DNA from: Prostheceraeus crozeri
Lineage: Eukaryota; Platyhelminthes; Polycladida; Euryleptidae
Length of the DNA stretch: 64,000 nt
Direction of reading: 5' to 3'
Assembly (NCBI GenBank): GCA_907163375.1
Contig: CAJQUW010004777.1
Location: 434,001 to 498,000, forward strand
The notes below the pieces were generated by a model. It made no database searches. It saw only the letters and a list, made by a program, of their open reading frames with translations, and was not told the origin of the DNA. Shown in pieces: positions 23,234-34,853 of this stretch (position 1 is its first letter; each line of letters begins with the position of its first letter). A program made the translations under genes and the position numbers.

Positions 23234-23749
23234 TTATGGCATGTATTTCAAAAGGTCTTCATCGTCAATATCGTCCCAGAGTCTGCCTTCACACAGATCA
23301 CAAAAACAGTTCACTTGCTTCAATCGTTCTTCTACCGCGAGCATCACTTTGTCGATGTACTCCCACTCCGCCATAGTTCGTGGCTGGGAGTTAGGGGTGT
23401 ACCATTCCCATAATTGATGGAGGAATTTGGTGCTGGTGATCTCCATCACATCATCAGTATCATACTGCAGATACTTCCATCGTATGCCTGTTAGGTCGGG
23501 ACACTCCTTCTCACATACACTCTCCTCTTCGTCATCCGCTGCTAATGACAACTTTCTAATGTTGTCGAGTCGGTATAATTTCTCCACCTTCCCCTTCGTT
23601 GGAGCGTTTGGTGCAACGAGCGCCTTTGGCAACGAGCATGGAGAAGAGAACTCCAATTTGTGTTCGATGTTTTTGGAGGGCTTGTCATGTTGACTGTGAA
23701 TAATGACTTTGAAATGTTTTCTAATTCTTAAGTATAAACAAGCAACCAA
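23234..23749 (-). CDS. Unrecognised 171-codon frame, left arm of Polinton-like element
   Basis: I do not recognise this protein. It is a hydrophilic frame with a lysine/proline-rich first third, an acidic patch (AADDEEESVCEKECPD), a central region rich in aromatic residues (WEWYTPNSQPRTMAEWEYID), and a C-terminal CFCDLCEGRLWDDIDDEDLL with a small cysteine cluster followed by acids. It has no membrane segment. The translation start is uncertain, as the first codon of the open frame is not ATG. It is transcribed away from the polymerase gene, with about 230 bp between them, and is followed by AATAAA overlapping the stop region. The same frame exists in the right arm (35726-36241) with about one residue difference. 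That both copies stay open suggests a real gene of the element; it is treated as a fossil part. Confidence 0.55.
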   Translation of the reverse strand: MVACLYLRIRKHFKVIIHSQHDKPSKNIEHKLEFSSPCSLPKALVAPNAPTKGKVEKLYRLDNIRKLSLAADDEEESVCEKECPDLTGIRWKYLQYDTDDVMEITSTKFLHQLWEWYTPNSQPRTMAEWEYIDKVMLAVEERLKQVNCFCDLCEGRLWDDIDDEDLLKYMP

Positions 23750-23978
23750 CCAGAATGAACAGCCAATGAATGATGAATATGAAAGTATATATGCAAAGTG
23801 ACATTCGTGTCATTTCACACTGTCTTTGAGACGTATAAGTGAAGTGTTCTCTAGCGAATTCTATATTTGAGGCGTACAAGTGAACTGCTCTCTCGTGAAT
23901 TCCAAATTTGAGACGTATTATTTGAATAAAGTCTCTATCTTGTTGAAGTATCAACCTTAAACTTGATTTCGTTGAAAT
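23750..23978. promoter_or_regulatory. Divergent intergenic region between 171-codon frame and polymerase gene, left arm
   Basis: The two genes of the arm point away from each other here. A TATATA-containing stretch (near 23788-23796) and two related ~55-bp direct repeats (TTTGAGACGTATAAGTGAA near 23825, with relatives near 23870 and 23909) could be promoter or factor-binding elements. Mirrored at about 35490-35725. Confidence 0.4.
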
Positions 23979-24166
23979 GGTAAGTTGAAAATTTCTTCAC
24001 TCATCTCCCTCAAACGTGTGGCTAATAGCATCTTCCTCAATTTCAGTCATCAACTTCATCACCAACGCCCTCCCTTCTCGAGGAAAGTTTAGAGTTGTTG
24101 AGTGAAGGTAGGTTGTAACAATACACTGAGACTTGAACAGAGATGATAGAATGATTTCTCTTTCAG

Positions 24167-27100
24167 GTGATGTGTGTTCCAGCTCAGGACTCAAATGTAA
24201 AAAAATCAAATGTAGATAAATTCAATGAACGCGACAGCGCTCTCATTTTTGATGGTGTGGACTCAGCCATATTCAAAATTTCCCTATTAGAAAGTCATGC
24301 AGCTCGAGGCACATTTAAACTACCAAAAACGTTGTATAATAAGAAAGCTGTCATCAATGTCGATTGTAAATCACAGTGTTTCAAATATGCAGTCCTATCC
24401 ATCCTTCACTATAATGATATCAACGCGCATCGAGATCGCACCTATAGCTATAGACAGTGGGAGGATGAACTAGACTTTGAAGGTTGTGATAGTGACAACA
24501 TGAAAATCAAAGATGTAGAAACGTTCGAAAAACATAATCAGATTAAAATTGTCGTTCACGTGTGGGAGAAGGGGTTGAAGGGTGCCCGCTATAATTCACG
24601 TTCAACTTGTTATGAACGTGTAGTCAACCTCTTATTAGTAAAACAAGATGATAGCGAGGAATGGCACTACTGTGGTATTCCCAAAATCTCTGGCTTGTAC
24701 ACTCACTTGGGGCACTCTAAAAGAGGTGAACATTTTGTATGCGACCGCTGCATCCGCTCCTTTTGGAGTAAAGATAAATTTGAAACTCACTATGAATGGT
24801 GCAAGCGAGGTAAATTACAAATGGAACGCATGCCCAAAGATAAAATATTTTCACATAGGGATAATGGTGACGAATTGAGTCCCCTGCGTGTCATTTACGC
24901 AGACATAGAATGCTACATTGATGATATCATCCAAAAGCCAGCAGCCATATCCTGCTATGAAGTATGGCATGACCACTTTAGGAATAGACAAAACAAAATG
25001 CATACTTGGCAAGGTGAAGATTGTATTTCAAAATTTCTAGAATTTCTCGATAAAGCTGCTAAATTTCAACAATCATATGATTCCCAATTGCAGCGTAAGT
25101 CACTACATATGTCAGATGAAGACAAACAGAAATTTGAAAGTTGCACATCCTGTCCTAAATGTCATAAAACGTTTGATGACGATAAAATTAAGAAAGTGCG
25201 TGATCATGATCACATCACTGGTAAATTTAGAAACGCACTCTGCTCCAAATGTAACTTTTCACTTAGGTTGAGACGTCGTGTACTACCCGTCATTTTTCAT
25301 AACTTTAAGGGCTATGACAGTCATATGCTCATAAAAGGAGGGTTGAGCCAGATGAAATCGTGGCAGTTTAATGTAATAGCGCAAACGAGAGAAAAATTCA
25401 TGGCAATGACAGCAAAAGTAGCAGTAGATAAAACTAAAGAAAATAAGACAGTCTTCTTCGAAATAAAATTTTTAGATTCATTCCAATTCATGTCAGCGTC
25501 ACTAGCTTCTCTCGTTCATAATCTCAAGTTTCTTCCCCATAGTCAAACTTTGAAGAAACATTATCCAAACTTAACGGATGAAATAATCACTCGCAAAGGA
25601 GTCTTTCCCTATGCGTATTTTAGCTCAATGTCTAAACTAAATGAAACAACCCTTCCTTCCATTGACAAATTCCAAAACGATTTGACGGGTCAAGATTGTC
25701 CAGTAGAGGACTATGAACATGCTCAAGAGGCATGGTTAAAATTTGATTGTAAAACGTTTGGCGATTATATGATCGCTTACTTAGAATTAGATGTCATTTT
25801 GCTGGCTGATGTCTTTCAGGAATTTCGACGAGTGGCATTAGAAGAAGACAAATTAGATCCTGTCCACTTTGTCAGTCTACCAGCCATGTTCTTTAAATCA
25901 GCCTTTAAAATGACTGGTGAGACCATCCATCTCTTACAAGACCCGGAGATGTATAACATATTTGAGCGCGGAATACGCGGTGGTCTCACATTTGTGAATA
26001 AACATCACATAAAATCTAAAACAGTAGGTAATGATCATATCCACCTAAAATACTATGACCAAAATAATTTATATGGCAGTTCACTGTCTAAACCACTACC
26101 TCATTCCGAGTTTAGTTGGTTAAATCAAGATGAGCTTGCGTATTACTCCAACCCTTCAAACATTCTGAACATTCCAGATGAAGGTGATTGGGGATATTAT
26201 TTTGAAGTGGATTTGATTTATCCAAATAGTATTAAAAATAAAACTGCTGATTGCCCACTCGCACCTGAATCTGGTGAAGTGACTGAAGATATGTTTTCAC
26301 CATTCATGTCACAATTTCATAATAACTTAACAGAGTGTGGACAGCCAAGGTACAAACCATGCCGCAAACTTTTACTCACCCAATATGATAAGAAAAAGTA
26401 TCTCGTACACTTCTGCATACTAAAATTCTATTTAGAAATGGGCATGCTTCTAAAGTCAGTTCACCGCATCATCAAATTTAGACAGAAAGCCTTCCTCAAA
26501 CCATATATTGATAGTAACAGCCAGAAACGTGCACTCGCCCAAAATAATTTTGAAAAAGATTTTTATAAGTATAAGAATAATAGTCTATTTGGTAAGACGA
26601 TGGAGGATGTTAGAAAACGCATGAACTACAAACTAGTCATTGATGATCAAAAATATCACAAATTGACCTCATCACCTCTTTTCATTGATAGAGACATTAT
26701 CGATGAGGACCTTGTAGGTGTTAAAATGATAAAATTTAAAGTTGAGTTGTGTAAGCCCATCCATATTGGTCAAGCTGTACTAGATTACTCTAAGCTTGAA
26801 ATGTACCAACTCTTTTATAGAATACTAAAACCATGTCCTCTCGTAAAAGAGGTTCGTTTGTTGGGTGGTGATACAGATAGTTTCTTCTTAGGTATTACCA
26901 CTCAAAAAGATTTAAATTTTAATGAAGTAGCTAAGTCATTAGAAAAATATTTCGACACATCTAACTACAATCCCACTCATCCACTCTATTCCATACAGAA
27001 TAAAGCCAAACTTGGTTGTTTTAAGGATGAAACAGCAGGAAAGGAAATAGATGAAATGATTCTCCTCCGTCCTAAAATGTATTCCATGAAATTAAAAGAA

Positions 27101-27406
27101 TGTGCAGATAGTATTAAGCGTGCTAAAGGTATATCAAAATCCATTGTTCACAAAATGAAACATCGGTCCTATAAGAAGGCCTATAAAAATAAAACTATAA
27201 CGTTTGTCAATATGACAATCTTAAAATCTCAAGTTCATACTGTGAAAACGCACACGTTCAAGAAACGAGCGCTTTCAGCATGGGAGGATAAGAGGTGTTG
27301 GATAGGGCATAACACATCTCTTCCACATGGACATCCTGACACAAACATACCTCCACCCAAAAGAATAAAACTCACGCTACCACATTCAGGAGATGTATTG
27401 ACATAA
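24167..27406 (+). CDS. Protein-primed family B DNA polymerase (Polinton type), left arm
   Basis: A frame of about 1,079 codons with the domain order of animal Polinton polymerases. The N-terminal third has the conserved AVINVDCKSQCFKYAVLSIL segment and a C2H2-like finger (near 194-212). Then come ExoI YADIECY (about 243), an endonuclease VII-like treble-clef insert (CPKC near 333, RDHDHITG near 346, CSKC near 361), ExoII FHNFKGYDSH (377), ExoIII YLELDVILLADVF (538), palm motif A YYDQNNLYGSS (628), motif B NNSLFGKTMEDV (804), motif C GGDTDSFF (900) and PKMYS (969). Such enzymes replicate linear genomes from a protein primer. The frame looks whole. Two candidate short GT-AG introns lie in its leader (about 23980-24166); introns are known in some animal Polinton genes. 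Fossil element; no activity claimed. Confidence 0.85.
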   Translation: MMCVPAQDSNVKKSNVDKFNERDSALIFDGVDSAIFKISLLESHAARGTFKLPKTLYNKKAVINVDCKSQCFKYAVLSILHYNDINAHRDRTYSYRQWEDELDFEGCDSDNMKIKDVETFEKHNQIKIVVHVWEKGLKGARYNSRSTCYERVVNLLLVKQDDSEEWHYCGIPKISGLYTHLGHSKRGEHFVCDRCIRSFWSKDKFETHYEWCKRGKLQMERMPKDKIFSHRDNGDELSPLRVIYADIECYIDDIIQKPAAISCYEVWHDHFRNRQNKMHTWQGEDCISKFLEFLDKAAKFQQSYDSQLQRKSLHMSDEDKQKFESCTSCPKCHKTFDDDKIKKVRDHDHITGKFRNALCSKCNFSLRLRRRVLPVIFHNFKGYDSHMLIKGGLSQMKSWQFNVIAQTREKFMAMTAKVAVDKTKENKTVFFEIKFLDSFQFMSASLASLVHNLKFLPHSQTLKKHYPNLTDEIITRKGVFPYAYFSSMSKLNETTLPSIDKFQNDLTGQDCPVEDYEHAQEAWLKFDCKTFGDYMIAYLELDVILLADVFQEFRRVALEEDKLDPVHFVSLPAMFFKSAFKMTGETIHLLQDPEMYNIFERGIRGGLTFVNKHHIKSKTVGNDHIHLKYYDQNNLYGSSLSKPLPHSEFSWLNQDELAYYSNPSNILNIPDEGDWGYYFEVDLIYPNSIKNKTADCPLAPESGEVTEDMFSPFMSQFHNNLTECGQPRYKPCRKLLLTQYDKKKYLVHFCILKFYLEMGMLLKSVHRIIKFRQKAFLKPYIDSNSQKRALAQNNFEKDFYKYKNNSLFGKTMEDVRKRMNYKLVIDDQKYHKLTSSPLFIDRDIIDEDLVGVKMIKFKVELCKPIHIGQAVLDYSKLEMYQLFYRILKPCPLVKEVRLLGGDTDSFFLGITTQKDLNFNEVAKSLEKYFDTSNYNPTHPLYSIQNKAKLGCFKDETAGKEIDEMILLRPKMYSMKLKECADSIKRAKGISKSIVHKMKHRSYKKAYKNKTITFVNMTILKSQVHTVKTHTFKKRALSAWEDKRCWIGHNTSLPHGHPDTNIPPPKRIKLTLPHSGDVLT

Positions 27407-27584
27407 TCAACTTTAACTCAGTATTTTGATGTTGCTTTTTGTAGATATACATGGTTGTTTTATGTATCGCATGAGATCGTTTCTTCCTTGTGAATATATG
27501 CCTACAGTCAGCCCATTTCCCTATATCTGTGAAAAGACTTTTTCATACACATATTTTCATTTCAATAAATATATCACAATGACT

Positions 27585-27821
27585 TCACTTTGTTTTCCGA
27601 AATACTAAAGTTACGAGGGATTTAGTATCTTTCACATGGATGCACTCTTGTAAACCATTGGTAATTTTGATAGCAATAGAGGGTATAGTTTGTTTGACGA
27701 CGGGGTGATAGAAAATAGATTCAAACATCTTCTCGACTATTCCATATGAAGCGTCTTTATCATGAATGAAATCACGTAAAATGTATTCTTTTTTCTCACC
27801 AACAGAAATAGGCAGAATCAA
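27585..27821 (-). CDS. Unrecognised 78-codon frame, left arm
   Basis: Opposes the polymerase gene, converging on its 3' end. It has an even amphipathic composition (ILRDFIHDKDASYGIVEKMF), no membrane segment and no cysteines beyond one. I recognise no family. The identical frame at 31110-31346 in the right arm is also open, which argues mildly for a real gene over chance. Confidence 0.4.
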   Translation of the reverse strand: MILPISVGEKKEYILRDFIHDKDASYGIVEKMFESIFYHPVVKQTIPSIAIKITNGLQECIHVKDTKSLVTLVFRKTK

Positions 27822-27904
27822 ATCACTTTGGGGCTATCATATCTTTTTCAAATGACTGTGGAACATTGATTTCCATGATGAAGATTTAAGCAGTTAGATT
27901 CGAT

Positions 27905-29448
27905 GACGAACAAGATTTACTAGTTTGCAAGTTAAACTAAGCGTTATATTATTTGTAAATGAAAGATATAGTTTCAACAGTTTACAGATTACAAAATAAA
28001 GTTTCAATAGTGTTTATGTTAAAAATAAAGTTTCAATAGTGTTTATGTTAAAAATAAAGTTTAAGCTGTTTGTGTGTTAGAAATAGAATAAAGTTTCAAC
28101 AGTGTGTACGTTAGAAATAAAGTTTTATCTGTTTGTAAAATGAGACTGTAGGATTTACTAGTTTGCAAGTTAGACTAAGCGTTCTACTATTTGTAAACGA
28201 AAGTTATAGTTTCAACAGTTTACAGATTAAAAATAAAGTTTCAACAGTGTGTACGTTAGAAATAAAGTTTTAGTCGTTTGTGCGTTAGAAATAAAGTTTC
28301 AACCGTTTACAAGTTAAAAATAAAGTGACAATAGTGTGTATGTTAAGAATAAAGTTTTATCTGTTTATATGTTAGAAATAAAAATGAAGTTTCACCAGTT
28401 TACAAGTTAAGAATAAAGTGTCATCTGCTTGTATGTCAGAAATGAAATAAAGTTTCACCAGTTTACAAGTTAAAAATAAAGTTTCAATAGTGTGTACGTT
28501 AAATATAAAGTTTCAATAGTGTGTATGTTAAGAATAAAGTTTTATCTGTTTGTATGTTAGAAATAAAACAAAGTTTCTACCGTTTACAAGTTAAAAATAA
28601 AGTTTCAATAGTTAACACGTTAAAAATAAAGTTTCAATAGTGTGTGTGTTAAGAATAAAGTTTTATCTGTTTGTATGTTAGAAATAAAATGAAGCTTCAC
28701 CAGTTTACAAGTTAAGAATAAAGTTTTATCAGCTTGTATGTTAGAAATAAAATGAAGTTTCTCCAGTTTACAAATTAAAAATAAAGTTTCAATAGTGGGT
28801 ACGTTAGAAACAAAATAAGGTTTCAACCGTTTACAAGTTAAAAATAAAGTTTCAACAGTGTCTACGTTAGAAATAAAGTTTTATCTGTTTGTAAAGTACG
28901 ATCGTAGGATTTACTAGTTTGCAAGTTAGACTCAACATTCTACTAGTTGTAAATGAAAAATATCGTTTCAACAGTTTACAGATTAAAATAAAGTTTCAGT
29001 AGTGTGTATGATGGAAATAAAGTTTAAGCGCTTTGTGCGTTAGAAATAAAGTTTCAACCGTTTACAAGTTAAAAATAAAGTTTCAACAGTGCGTACATTA
29101 GAAATAAATGAAAATAAGAACTTTATCGTATGAGTATTCAAAGCATGTTTTGTAAATAAAATGTGTGTAGTACTGACATGATAGAATCGCGTTAGAAATA
29201 AAGTTTCAGCCGTTTACAAGTTAAAAATAGAGTTTCAACAATGTGTACGTTAGAAATAAAGTTTTTAGCTGTTTATATGTTAGAAACAAAATAAAGTTTC
29301 AACCGTTTACAAGTTGAAAAATAAAGTTTCAACAGTGTGTACGTTAGAAATAAATGAGAGTAAGAACTTCATCGTATAAGTATTTAAAGTATGTCTTGTA
29401 AATCAAATGTGTGTAGTACTGACATAATAGAATCAAGCTTGACAAACG
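27905..29448 (+). repeat. Left half of central AATAAA-rich tandem array
   Basis: Irregular tandem units of about 30 bp such as GTTAGAAATAAAGTTTCAAC, alternating with GTTTACAAGTTAAAAATAAAG and GTGTGTACGTTAGAAATAAA. Nearly every unit carries AATAAA on the + strand, which is the sense strand of the incoming left polymerase gene. Longer units with GCAAGTTAGACTAAGCGTTCT recur near 27930, 28165 and 28920. Small open frames in it are by-products. Confidence 0.85.
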
Positions 29449-29456
29449 CGTTTGTC
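29441..29456. repeat. Symmetry centre of the 20-kb palindrome
   Basis: GACAAACGCGTTTGTC is a perfect palindrome and sits exactly where the two arms meet; the mirrored flanks ATGATTCTATCATGTCAGTA-type sequence continue outward on both sides with few differences. There is no spacer between the arms. Confidence 0.85.
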
Positions 29457-31030
29457 AAGTTCATTTGATTCTATCATGTCAGTACTACACACATTTGATT
29501 TACAAGACATGCTTTGAATACTTATACGATGAAGTTCTTACTCTCATTTATTTCTAACGTACACACTGTTGAAACTTTATTTTTCAACTTGTAAACGGTT
29601 GAAACTTTATTTTGTTTCTAACATATAAACAGCTAAAACTTTATTTCTAACGTACACACTGTTGAAACTTTATTTTTAACTTGTAAACGGCTGAAACTTT
29701 ATTTCTAACGCACAAAGCGCTTAAACTTTATTTCAATCATAGACACTATTGAAACTTTATTTTAATCTGTAAACTGTTGAAACGATATTTTTCATCTACA
29801 ACTAGTAGAATGTTGAGTCTAACTTGCAAACTAGTAAATCCTACGATCGTACTTTACAAACAGATAAAACTTTATTTCTAACGTAGACACTGTTGAAAAT
29901 TTATTTTTAACTTTTAAACGGTTGAAACTTTATTTTGTTTCTAACGTACACACTATTGAAACTTTATTTTTAATTTGTAAACTGGAGAAACTTCATTATA
30001 TTTCTAACATACAAGCTGATAAAACTTTATTCTTAACTTGTAAACTGGTGAAGCTTCATTTTATTTCTAACATACAAACAGATAAAACTTTATTCTTAAC
30101 ATACGCACTATTGAAACATTAGTTTTAACTTGCAAACTATTGAAACTTTATTTTTAACTTGTTAACGGTTGAACTTTGTTTTATTTCTAACATACAAACA
30201 GATAAAACTTTATTCTTAACTTGTAAACTGATGAAACTTCATTTTATTTCTAACATACAAACAGATAGAACTTTATTCTTAACATACACACTATTGAAAC
30301 TTTATTTTTAACTTGGAAACGGTAGAAACTTTGTTTTATTTCTAACATACAAACAGATAAAACTTTATTCTTAACATACACACTATTGAAACTTTATTCT
30401 TAACTTGTAAACTATTGAAACTTTAATTTTAACTTGTAAACGGTTGAAACTTTGTTTCTAACGTACACATTATTGAAACTTTATTTTTAACTTTTAAACT
30501 GGTGAAACTTTGTTTCTTTTCTGACATAGAAGCAGATGACACTTTATTCTTAACTTGTAAACTGGTGAACCCTCATTTTTATTTCTAACATATAAAGAGA
30601 TAGAACTTTATTCTTAACATACACACTATTGTCACTTTATTTTTAACTTGTAAACGGTTGAAACTTTATTTCTAACGCACAAACGACTAAAACTTTATTT
30701 CTAACGTACACACTGTTGAAACTTTATTTTTAATCTGTAAACTGTTGAAACTATAACTTTCGTTTACAAATAGTAGAACGCTTAGTCTAACTTGCAAACT
30801 AGTAAATCCTACAATCTCATTTTACAAACAGATAAAACTTTATTTCTAACGTACACACTGTTGAAACTTTATTCTATTTCTAACACACAAACAGCTTAAA
30901 CTTTATTTTTAACATAAACACTATTGAAACTTTATTTTGTAATCTGTAAACTGTTGAAACTATATCTTTCATTTACAAATAATATAACGCTTAGTTTAAC
31001 TTGCAAACTAGTAAATCTTGTTCGTCATCG
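29449..31030 (-). repeat. Right half of central AATAAA-rich tandem array
   Basis: Inverted counterpart of the left half, so AATAAA now lies on the minus strand, the sense strand of the right polymerase copy. Unit order mirrors the left half, with local differences in unit number. Confidence 0.85.
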
Positions 31031-31109
31031 AATCTAACTGCTTAAATCTTCATCATGGAAATCAATGTTCCACAGTCATTTGAAAAAGATATGATAGCCC
31101 CAAAGTGAT

Positions 31110-31346
31110 TTGATTCTGCCTATTTCTGTTGGTGAGAAAAAAGAATACATTTTACGTGATTTCATTCATGATAAAGACGCTTCATATGGAATAGTCGAGA
31201 AGATGTTTGAATCTATTTTCTATCACCCCGTCGTCAAACAAACTATACCCTCTATTGCTATCAAAATTACCAATGGTTTACAAGAGTGCATCCATGTGAA
31301 AGATACTAAATCCCTCGTAACTTTAGTATTTCGGAAAACAAAGTGA
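31110..31346 (+). CDS. Unrecognised 78-codon frame, right arm copy
   Basis: Identical in translation to 27585-27821 and in the mirrored position, converging on the 3' end of the right-arm polymerase copy. Function unknown. Confidence 0.4.
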   Translation: MILPISVGEKKEYILRDFIHDKDASYGIVEKMFESIFYHPVVKQTIPSIAIKITNGLQECIHVKDTKSLVTLVFRKTK

Positions 31347-31524
31347 AGTCATTGTGATATATTTATTGAAATGAAAATATGTGTATGAAAAAGTCTTTTC
31401 ACAGATATAGGGAAATGGGCTGACTGTAGGCATATATTCACAAGGAAGAAACGATCTCATGCGATACATAAAACAACCATGTATATCTACAAAAAGCAAC
31501 ATCAAAATACTGAGTTAAAGTTGA

Positions 31525-34500
31525 TTATGTCAATACATCTCCTGAATGTGGTAGCGTGAGTTTTATTCTTTTGGGTGGAGGTATGTTTGTGTCAGGATGT
31601 CCATGTGGAAGAGATGTGTTATGCCCTATCCAACACCTCTTATCCTCCCATGCTGAAAGCGCTCGTTTCTTGAACGTGTGCGTTTTCACAGTATGAACTT
31701 GAGATTTTAAGATTGTCATATTGACAAACGTTATAGTTTTATTTTTATAGGCCTTCTTATAGGACCGATGTTTCATTTTGTGAACAATGGATTTTGATAT
31801 ACCTTTAGCACGCTTAATACTATCTGCACATTCTTTTAATTTCATGGAATACATTTTAGGACGGAGGAGAATCATTTCATCTATTTCCTTTCCTGCTGTT
31901 TCATCCTTAAAACAACCAAGTTTGGCTTTATTCTGTTTGGAATAGAGTGGATGAGTGGGATTGTAGTTAGATGTGTCGAAATATTTTTCTAATGACTTAG
32001 CTACTTCATTAAAATTTAAATCTTTTTGAGTGGTAATACCTAAGAAGAAACTATCTGTATCACCACCCAACAAACGAACCTCTTTTACGAGAGGACATGG
32101 TTTTAGTATTTTATAAAAGAGTTGGTACATTTCAAGCTTAGAGTAATCTAGTACAGCTTGACCAATATAGATGGGCTTACACAACTCGACTTCAGATTTT
32201 ATCATTTTAACACCTACAAGGTCCTCATCGATAATGTCTCTATCAATGAAAAGAGGTGATGAGGTCAATTTGTGATATTTTTGATCATCAATGACTAGTT
32301 TGTAGTTCATGCGTTTTCTAACATCCTCCATCGTCTTACCAAATAGACTATTATTCTTATACTAATAAAAATCTTTTTCAAAATTATTTTGGGCGAGTGC
32401 ACGTTTCTGGCTGTTACTATCAATATATGGTTTGAGGAAGGCTTTCTGTCTAAATTTGATGATGCGGTGAACTGACTTTAGAAGCATGCCCATTTCTAAA
32501 TAGAATTTTAGTATGCAGAAGTGTACGAGATACTTTTTCTTATCATATTGGGTGAGTAAAAGTTTGCGGCATGGTTTGTACCTTGGCTGTCCACACTCTG
32601 TTAAGTTATTATGAAATTGTGACATGAATGGTGAAAACATATCTTCAGTCACTTCACCAGATTCAGGTGCGAGTGGGAAATCAGCAGTTTTATTTTTAAT
32701 ACTATTTGGATAAATCAAATCCACTTCAAAATAATATCCCCAATCACTTTCATCTGGAATGTTCAGAATGTTTGAAGGGTTGGAGTAATACGCAAGCTCA
32801 TCTTGATTTAACCAACTAAACTCGGAATGAGGTAGTGGTTTAGACAGTGAACTGCCATATAAATTATTTTGGTCATAGTATTTTAGGTGGATATGATCAT
32901 TACCTACTGTTTTAGATTTTATGTGATGTTTATTCACAAATGTGAGACCACCGCGTATTCCGCGCTCAAATATGTTATACATCTCCGGGTCTTGTAAGAG
33001 ATGGATGGTCTCACCAGTCATTTTAAAGGCTGATTTAAAGAACATGGCTGGTAGACTGACAAAGTGGACAGGATCTAATTTGTCTTCTTCTAATGCCACT
33101 CGTCGAAATTCCTGAAAGACATCAGCCAGCAAAATGACATCTAATTCTAAGTAAGCGATCATATAATCGCCAAACGTTTTACAATCAAATTTTAACCATG
33201 CCTCTTGAGCATGTTCATAGTCCTCTACTGGACAATCTTGACCCGTCAAATCGTTTTGGAATTTGTCAATGGAAGGAAGGGTTGTTTCATTTAGTTTAGA
33301 CATTGAGCTAAAATACGCATAGGGAAAGACTCCTTTGCGAGTGATTATTTCATCCGTTAAGTTTGGATAATGTTTCTTCAAAGTTTGACTATGGGGAAGA
33401 AACTTGAGATTATGAACGAGAGAAGCTAGTGACGCTGACATGAATTGGAATGAATCTAAAAATTTTATTTCGAAGAAGACTGTCTTATTTTCTTTAGTTT
33501 TATCTACTGCTACTTTTGCTGTCATTGCCATGAATTTTTCTCTCGTTTGCGCTATTACATTAAACTGCCACGATTTCATCTGGCTCAACCCTCCTTTTAT
33601 GAGCATATGACTGTCATAGCCCTTAAAGTTATGAAAAATGACGGGTAGTACACGACGTCTCAACCTAAGTGAAAAGTTACATTTGGAGCAGAGTGCGTTT
33701 CTAAATTTACCAGTGATGTGATCATGATCACGCACTTTCTTAATTTTATCGTCATCAAACGTTTTATGACATTTAGGACAGGATGTGCAACTTTCAAATT
33801 TCTGTTTGTCTTCATCTGACATATGTAGTGACTTACGCTGCAATTGGGAATCATATGATTGTTGAAATTTAGCAGCTTTATCGAGAAATTCTAGAAATTT
33901 TGAAATACAATCTTCACCTTGCCAAGTATGCATTTTGTTTTGTCTATTCCTAAAGTGGTCATGCCATACTTCATAGCAGGATATGGCTGCTGGCTTTTGG
34001 ATGATATCATCAATGTAGCATTCTATGTCTGCGTAAATGACACGCAGGGGACTCAATTCGTCACCATTATCCCTATGTGAAAATATTTTATCTTTGGGCA
34101 TGCGTTCCATTTGTAATTTACCTCGCTTGCACCATTCATAGTGAGTTTCAAATTTATCTTTACTCCAAAAGGAGCGGATGCAGCGGTCGCATACAAAATG
34201 TTCACCTCTTTTAGAGTGCCCCAAGTGAGTGTACAAGCCAGAGATTTTGGGAATACCACAGTAGTGCCATTCCTCGCTATAATCTTGTTTTACTAATAAG
34301 AGGTTGACTACACGTTCATAACAAGTTGAACGTGAATTATAGCGGGCACCCTTCAACCCCTTCTCCCACACGTGAACGACAATTTTAATCTGATTATGTT
34401 TTTCGAACGTTTCTACATCTTTGATTTTCATGTTGTCACTATCACAACCTTCAAAGTCTAGTTCATCCTCCCACTGTCTATAGCTATAGGTGCGATCTCG

Positions 34501-34821
34501 ATGCGCGTTGATATCATTATAGTGAAGGATGGATAGGACTGCATATTTGAAACACTGTGATTTACAATCGACATTGATGACAGCTTTCTTATTATACAAC
34601 GTTTTTGGTAGTTTAAATGTGCCTCGAGCTGCATGACTTTCTAATAGGGAAATTTTGAATATGGCTGAGTCCACACCATCAAAAATGAGAGCGCTGTCGC
34701 GTTCATTGAATTTATCTACATTTGATTTTAAACATTGAATGTGAAAATTTAGCCAAGACTCGCAGTCTACAACTTCGGTTGCGGAAGAGGAAGGAACATG
34801 AAACTGTATTCTCTCCGTCAC
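31525..34821 (-). pseudogene. Protein-primed family B DNA polymerase, right arm copy
   Basis: Inverted copy of the left-arm polymerase with the same domain order and near-identical protein sequence. It is broken about once. It runs from the arm toward the element centre, so the two polymerase genes of the element converge on the AATAAA-rich middle. The few differences between the copies imply that the palindrome formed recently or that the arms are kept alike by gene conversion. Confidence 0.85.
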
Positions 34822-34853
34822 TTGACCCGTTTGAAAATCTATCTTAATATATT

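Noticed and set aside
27905-31030. CRISPR array or telomere repeat
   Set aside because: Units are irregular, without uniform spacers or cas genes, and do not resemble animal telomere repeats.
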